From Arthrobacter sp. OY3WO11 (GTDB taxonomy: Bacteria > Actinomycetota > Actinomycetes > Actinomycetales > Micrococcaceae): a stretch of DNA of 41,701 nt. Shown one piece after another: positions 40,380 to 41,701 of the stretch. Both the position numbers and the translations under genes were made by a program. Location of the stretch: the NCBI RefSeq assembly GCF_001641125.1, contig NZ_LWLP01000001.1, positions 2,486,290 through 2,527,990 of the forward strand. The letters run 5' to 3'. Position 1 is the first letter of the stretch, and each line of letters begins with the position of its first letter. The notes beneath the pieces were generated by a model. It was not told the origin of the DNA, ran no database searches, and saw only the letters and a list, made by a program, of their open reading frames with translations.

Positions 40380-40932
40380 GGGTGTCTCCTTGTGGTGGGG
40401 CTTCGGGGGCGGCTTGCTGGTGGATGAATGCGGCGGCGGCGCGCAGCTGGCTGTCGGAGTCCGTCCGCCATCGGGCCAGGACAACATCTGCGCGCTGCCG
40501 GTCCCGTCCGCCGAGCCGCGCCAGGAACGGCGCCACGACATCGGCCAGCAGCGGTTCGGTCAGTTCCCGGGTCCCGGCAGACCGCAGGAAGCCCTCAATG
40601 CGGGTCAGGTCCGAGTGGCGCAGGAGTGCCCTGTTGGATTGCAGCAGCACAACAGCGGCGAGCCGGCGCTCAAAAACGGCCCTGGAACCTGGCCGGGGCT
40701 GGCCCCACAGGGCGGATGCCAGCTGCACAACGGCGTCGTGATCGAGGTCGTTGTACTTCCGCAGGGCGTCGCGGACGGTTCCGCGGACCGCGCCCACCGA
40801 CGAGCCGTAAGAGGAGAGCTTGCCGCCCAGCCTGCCCTCGACGTCGTCCGCCCGGTACCAGGCGCCCTCATTCTGCAGCGTGCGGTCAATGAATCCTGCA
40901 GCAGCGGCCACCTGGTCCAAGGGGCTGCTCAC
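40363..40932 (-). CDS. DNA alkylation repair (AlkD-like HEAT repeat) protein
   Basis: 189 residues, helical throughout. EGAWYRADDVEGRLGGKLSS, VRGTVRDALRKYNDLDHDAV and VFERRLAAVVLLQSNRALLR fit the HEAT-repeat glycosylase-like family that removes alkylated bases. Catalytic residues of AlkC/AlkD cannot be confirmed by eye, so activity is inferred. The GTG at 40932 overlaps the stop of the TraR/DksA gene (GTGA), and the frame's longer start at 41019 is antisense-like and not used. Confidence 0.7.
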   Translation of the reverse strand: MSSPLDQVAAAAGFIDRTLQNEGAWYRADDVEGRLGGKLSSYGSSVGAVRGTVRDALRKYNDLDHDAVVQLASALWGQPRPGSRAVFERRLAAVVLLQSNRALLRHSDLTRIEGFLRSAGTRELTEPLLADVVAPFLARLGGRDRQRADVVLARWRTDSDSQLRAAAAFIHQQAAPEAPPQGDTHERSL

Positions 40933-41288
40933 CGGCTGCGGCCTGCCGACGCGTGGCGGATGCAGAACGGGGTCCAGGGGCGCGCCTCCAGCCTGCCTTC
41001 GGCGATGGCTTCCCCGCACACAGCGCAGGTCCCGTACGTGCCGGCGGCAATCCTGGCCAGCGCGGCGTCAACCTGGTCCAGCCCCGCACTGCTTTGCTTC
41101 AGCAGGGCCGACGCCTGGGACAGCTCGAATGCGATAGTGGAGCCTTCCGGGTCGTGTTCGTCGTCCACGTTCGAGTCCTGGCGCGCCGAGTTGGCGGAGG
41201 CGATATCCGCGCGGAGGGCCGGAAGCAGGGCCACCTTCCGTTCCCGCTCCTCCTCAAGCAGCATCCGGAAGCGTTCATAGTCGGGCAT
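40929..41288 (-). CDS. TraR/DksA zinc-finger family protein
   Basis: 119 residues: an N-terminal coiled-coil (YERFRMLLEEERERKVALLP, FELSQASALLKQSSAGLDQV) and a C-terminal zinc site with CAVC in YGTCAVCGEAIAEGRLEARP and FCIRHA. This resembles DksA/TraR, which bind in the RNA polymerase secondary channel. The last metal ligand is His or a missing Cys, as in many actinobacterial members. First gene of a coupled operon with the AlkD-like and DUF1810 genes, 19 bases after the transglycosylase-like gene. Confidence 0.92.
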   Translation of the reverse strand: MPDYERFRMLLEEERERKVALLPALRADIASANSARQDSNVDDEHDPEGSTIAFELSQASALLKQSSAGLDQVDAALARIAAGTYGTCAVCGEAIAEGRLEARPWTPFCIRHASAGRSR

Positions 41289-41307
41289 GGGAAAAGCCTA
41301 CGCGGGG

Positions 41308-41701
41308 TCAGTACCAGTTCTTTGCCATGGAATGGTTCCAGGCGGCGCAGGGCGAGCCGTAACGCTCCCTGATGTAGCCGAGCCCCCAGTCGATCTGCGT
41401 CCGGTAGCTGGTAAGCCAGTCGGCGCCGGCACTTGAGTACTTGCCGGGCGGCAGGGCCTGCGCGATTCCGTAGGCGCCGGAATAGGGGTTGGTGGCGGTG
41501 GTCAGCCAGTTCGATTCCTTGGTCCACAGCTGGGCCAGGCAGAGGAACTGGTCCTGGCCCCAGCCGTGGGCGCCCAACCTGGTGGAGGCATAGCTTTTGG
41601 CTCCTGCCGGGTCATTGACCGCGCCGCCGGGGAGGGAAGGCACGACGACGGGCGGCGGGTTTGGCGGTGCGGGGGCCGGCGCGGGAGATGGGTTGGCCGG
41701 G
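41308..41701 (-). CDS. Secreted lysozyme-fold (transglycosylase-like) domain protein, partial
   Basis: Only the C-terminal part is in the window; the frame is open to the right edge. A Pro/Ala-rich linker (PANPSPAPAPAPPNPPPVVV) precedes a lysozyme-like domain: QFLCLAQLWTKESNWLTTAT with the likely catalytic Glu, NPYSGAYGIAQALPPGKYSS, and WGLGYIRERYGSPCAAWNHS with the end MAKNWY. The pattern is that of actinobacterial lytic transglycosylase-like proteins that cut peptidoglycan. The two Cys may form a disulfide, fitting secretion; the signal peptide would lie outside the window. Confidence 0.87.
   Translation of the reverse strand, partial: PANPSPAPAPAPPNPPPVVVPSLPGGAVNDPAGAKSYASTRLGAHGWGQDQFLCLAQLWTKESNWLTTATNPYSGAYGIAQALPPGKYSSAGADWLTSYRTQIDWGLGYIRERYGSPCAAWNHSMAKNWY

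Noticed and set aside
1..41701. tRNA and rRNA genes
   Set aside because: No sequence with tRNA T-loop and CCA-end pattern or rRNA-like segments was recognised on either strand by eye.

Overview
The window looks like a piece of chromosome from a high-GC actinobacterium of the Micrococcaceae (Arthrobacter / Pseudarthrobacter type). The evidence is the gene content (PgsA-type phosphatidylinositol-phosphate synthase, mycoredoxin, DnaE2, MurT/GatD, PdxS/PdxT), an actinobacterial LexA box, a SigH/SigR-type promoter, and many genes with a TAnnnT hexamer 5-7 bases before the start codon (leaderless architecture). This assignment is inferred from reading the sequence; no database search was made.

Left core, about 1-20,830. 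Minus strand: ruvC (cut by the window edge and frameshifted), yebC, pdxT. Plus strand: murT-gatD (lipid II amidation) and an M3 peptidase, ending in a strong hairpin that faces pdxS. Minus strand again: pdxS, pgsA, a HIT hydrolase and thrS, then DUF6504-dnaE2 behind a LexA box (SOS mutasome). After these come a small unknown gene, chorismate mutase and a VOC protein with a shared divergent start region, an SRAP (YedK/HMCES-like) protein, a mycoredoxin with a SigH-like promoter, a lipoate ligase-like protein, a DUF2177 membrane protein, an ABC1/UbiB kinase and a PadR regulator with three phased operator repeats.

Accessory island, about 20,830-35,800. Its left end is debris: a monooxygenase fragment, an aldo/keto reductase fragment and a decayed IS110-family transposase. 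Then 23,124-34,000 holds the most interesting structure of the window. Sixteen copies of an imperfectly palindromic repeat, all in the same orientation, separate fifteen short units of 0.4-1.4 kb. Each unit carries one small gene (once two), mostly on the minus strand: lipoprotein, DUF309, small membrane proteins, DUF2199, a lone PASTA domain, an APH(3')-like aminoglycoside kinase and several unknowns. This has the layout of an integron-type gene-cassette array (like a CALIN, a cassette array without an integrase), but the repeats lack the canonical attC R-boxes and several cassettes have their own promoters. An intact IS30-family element and a serine recombinase fragment lie at the right end.

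Right core, about 35,800-41,701: acyl-CoA thioesterase-like protein, EEP-family hydrolase, NUDIX hydrolase, DUF1918 protein, YfcE-like phosphoesterase, an SDR oxidoreductase of the stress-protein type, and a minus-strand operon of a transglycosylase-like protein (cut by the window edge), a TraR/DksA zinc-finger protein, an AlkD-like HEAT-repeat protein and DUF1810.
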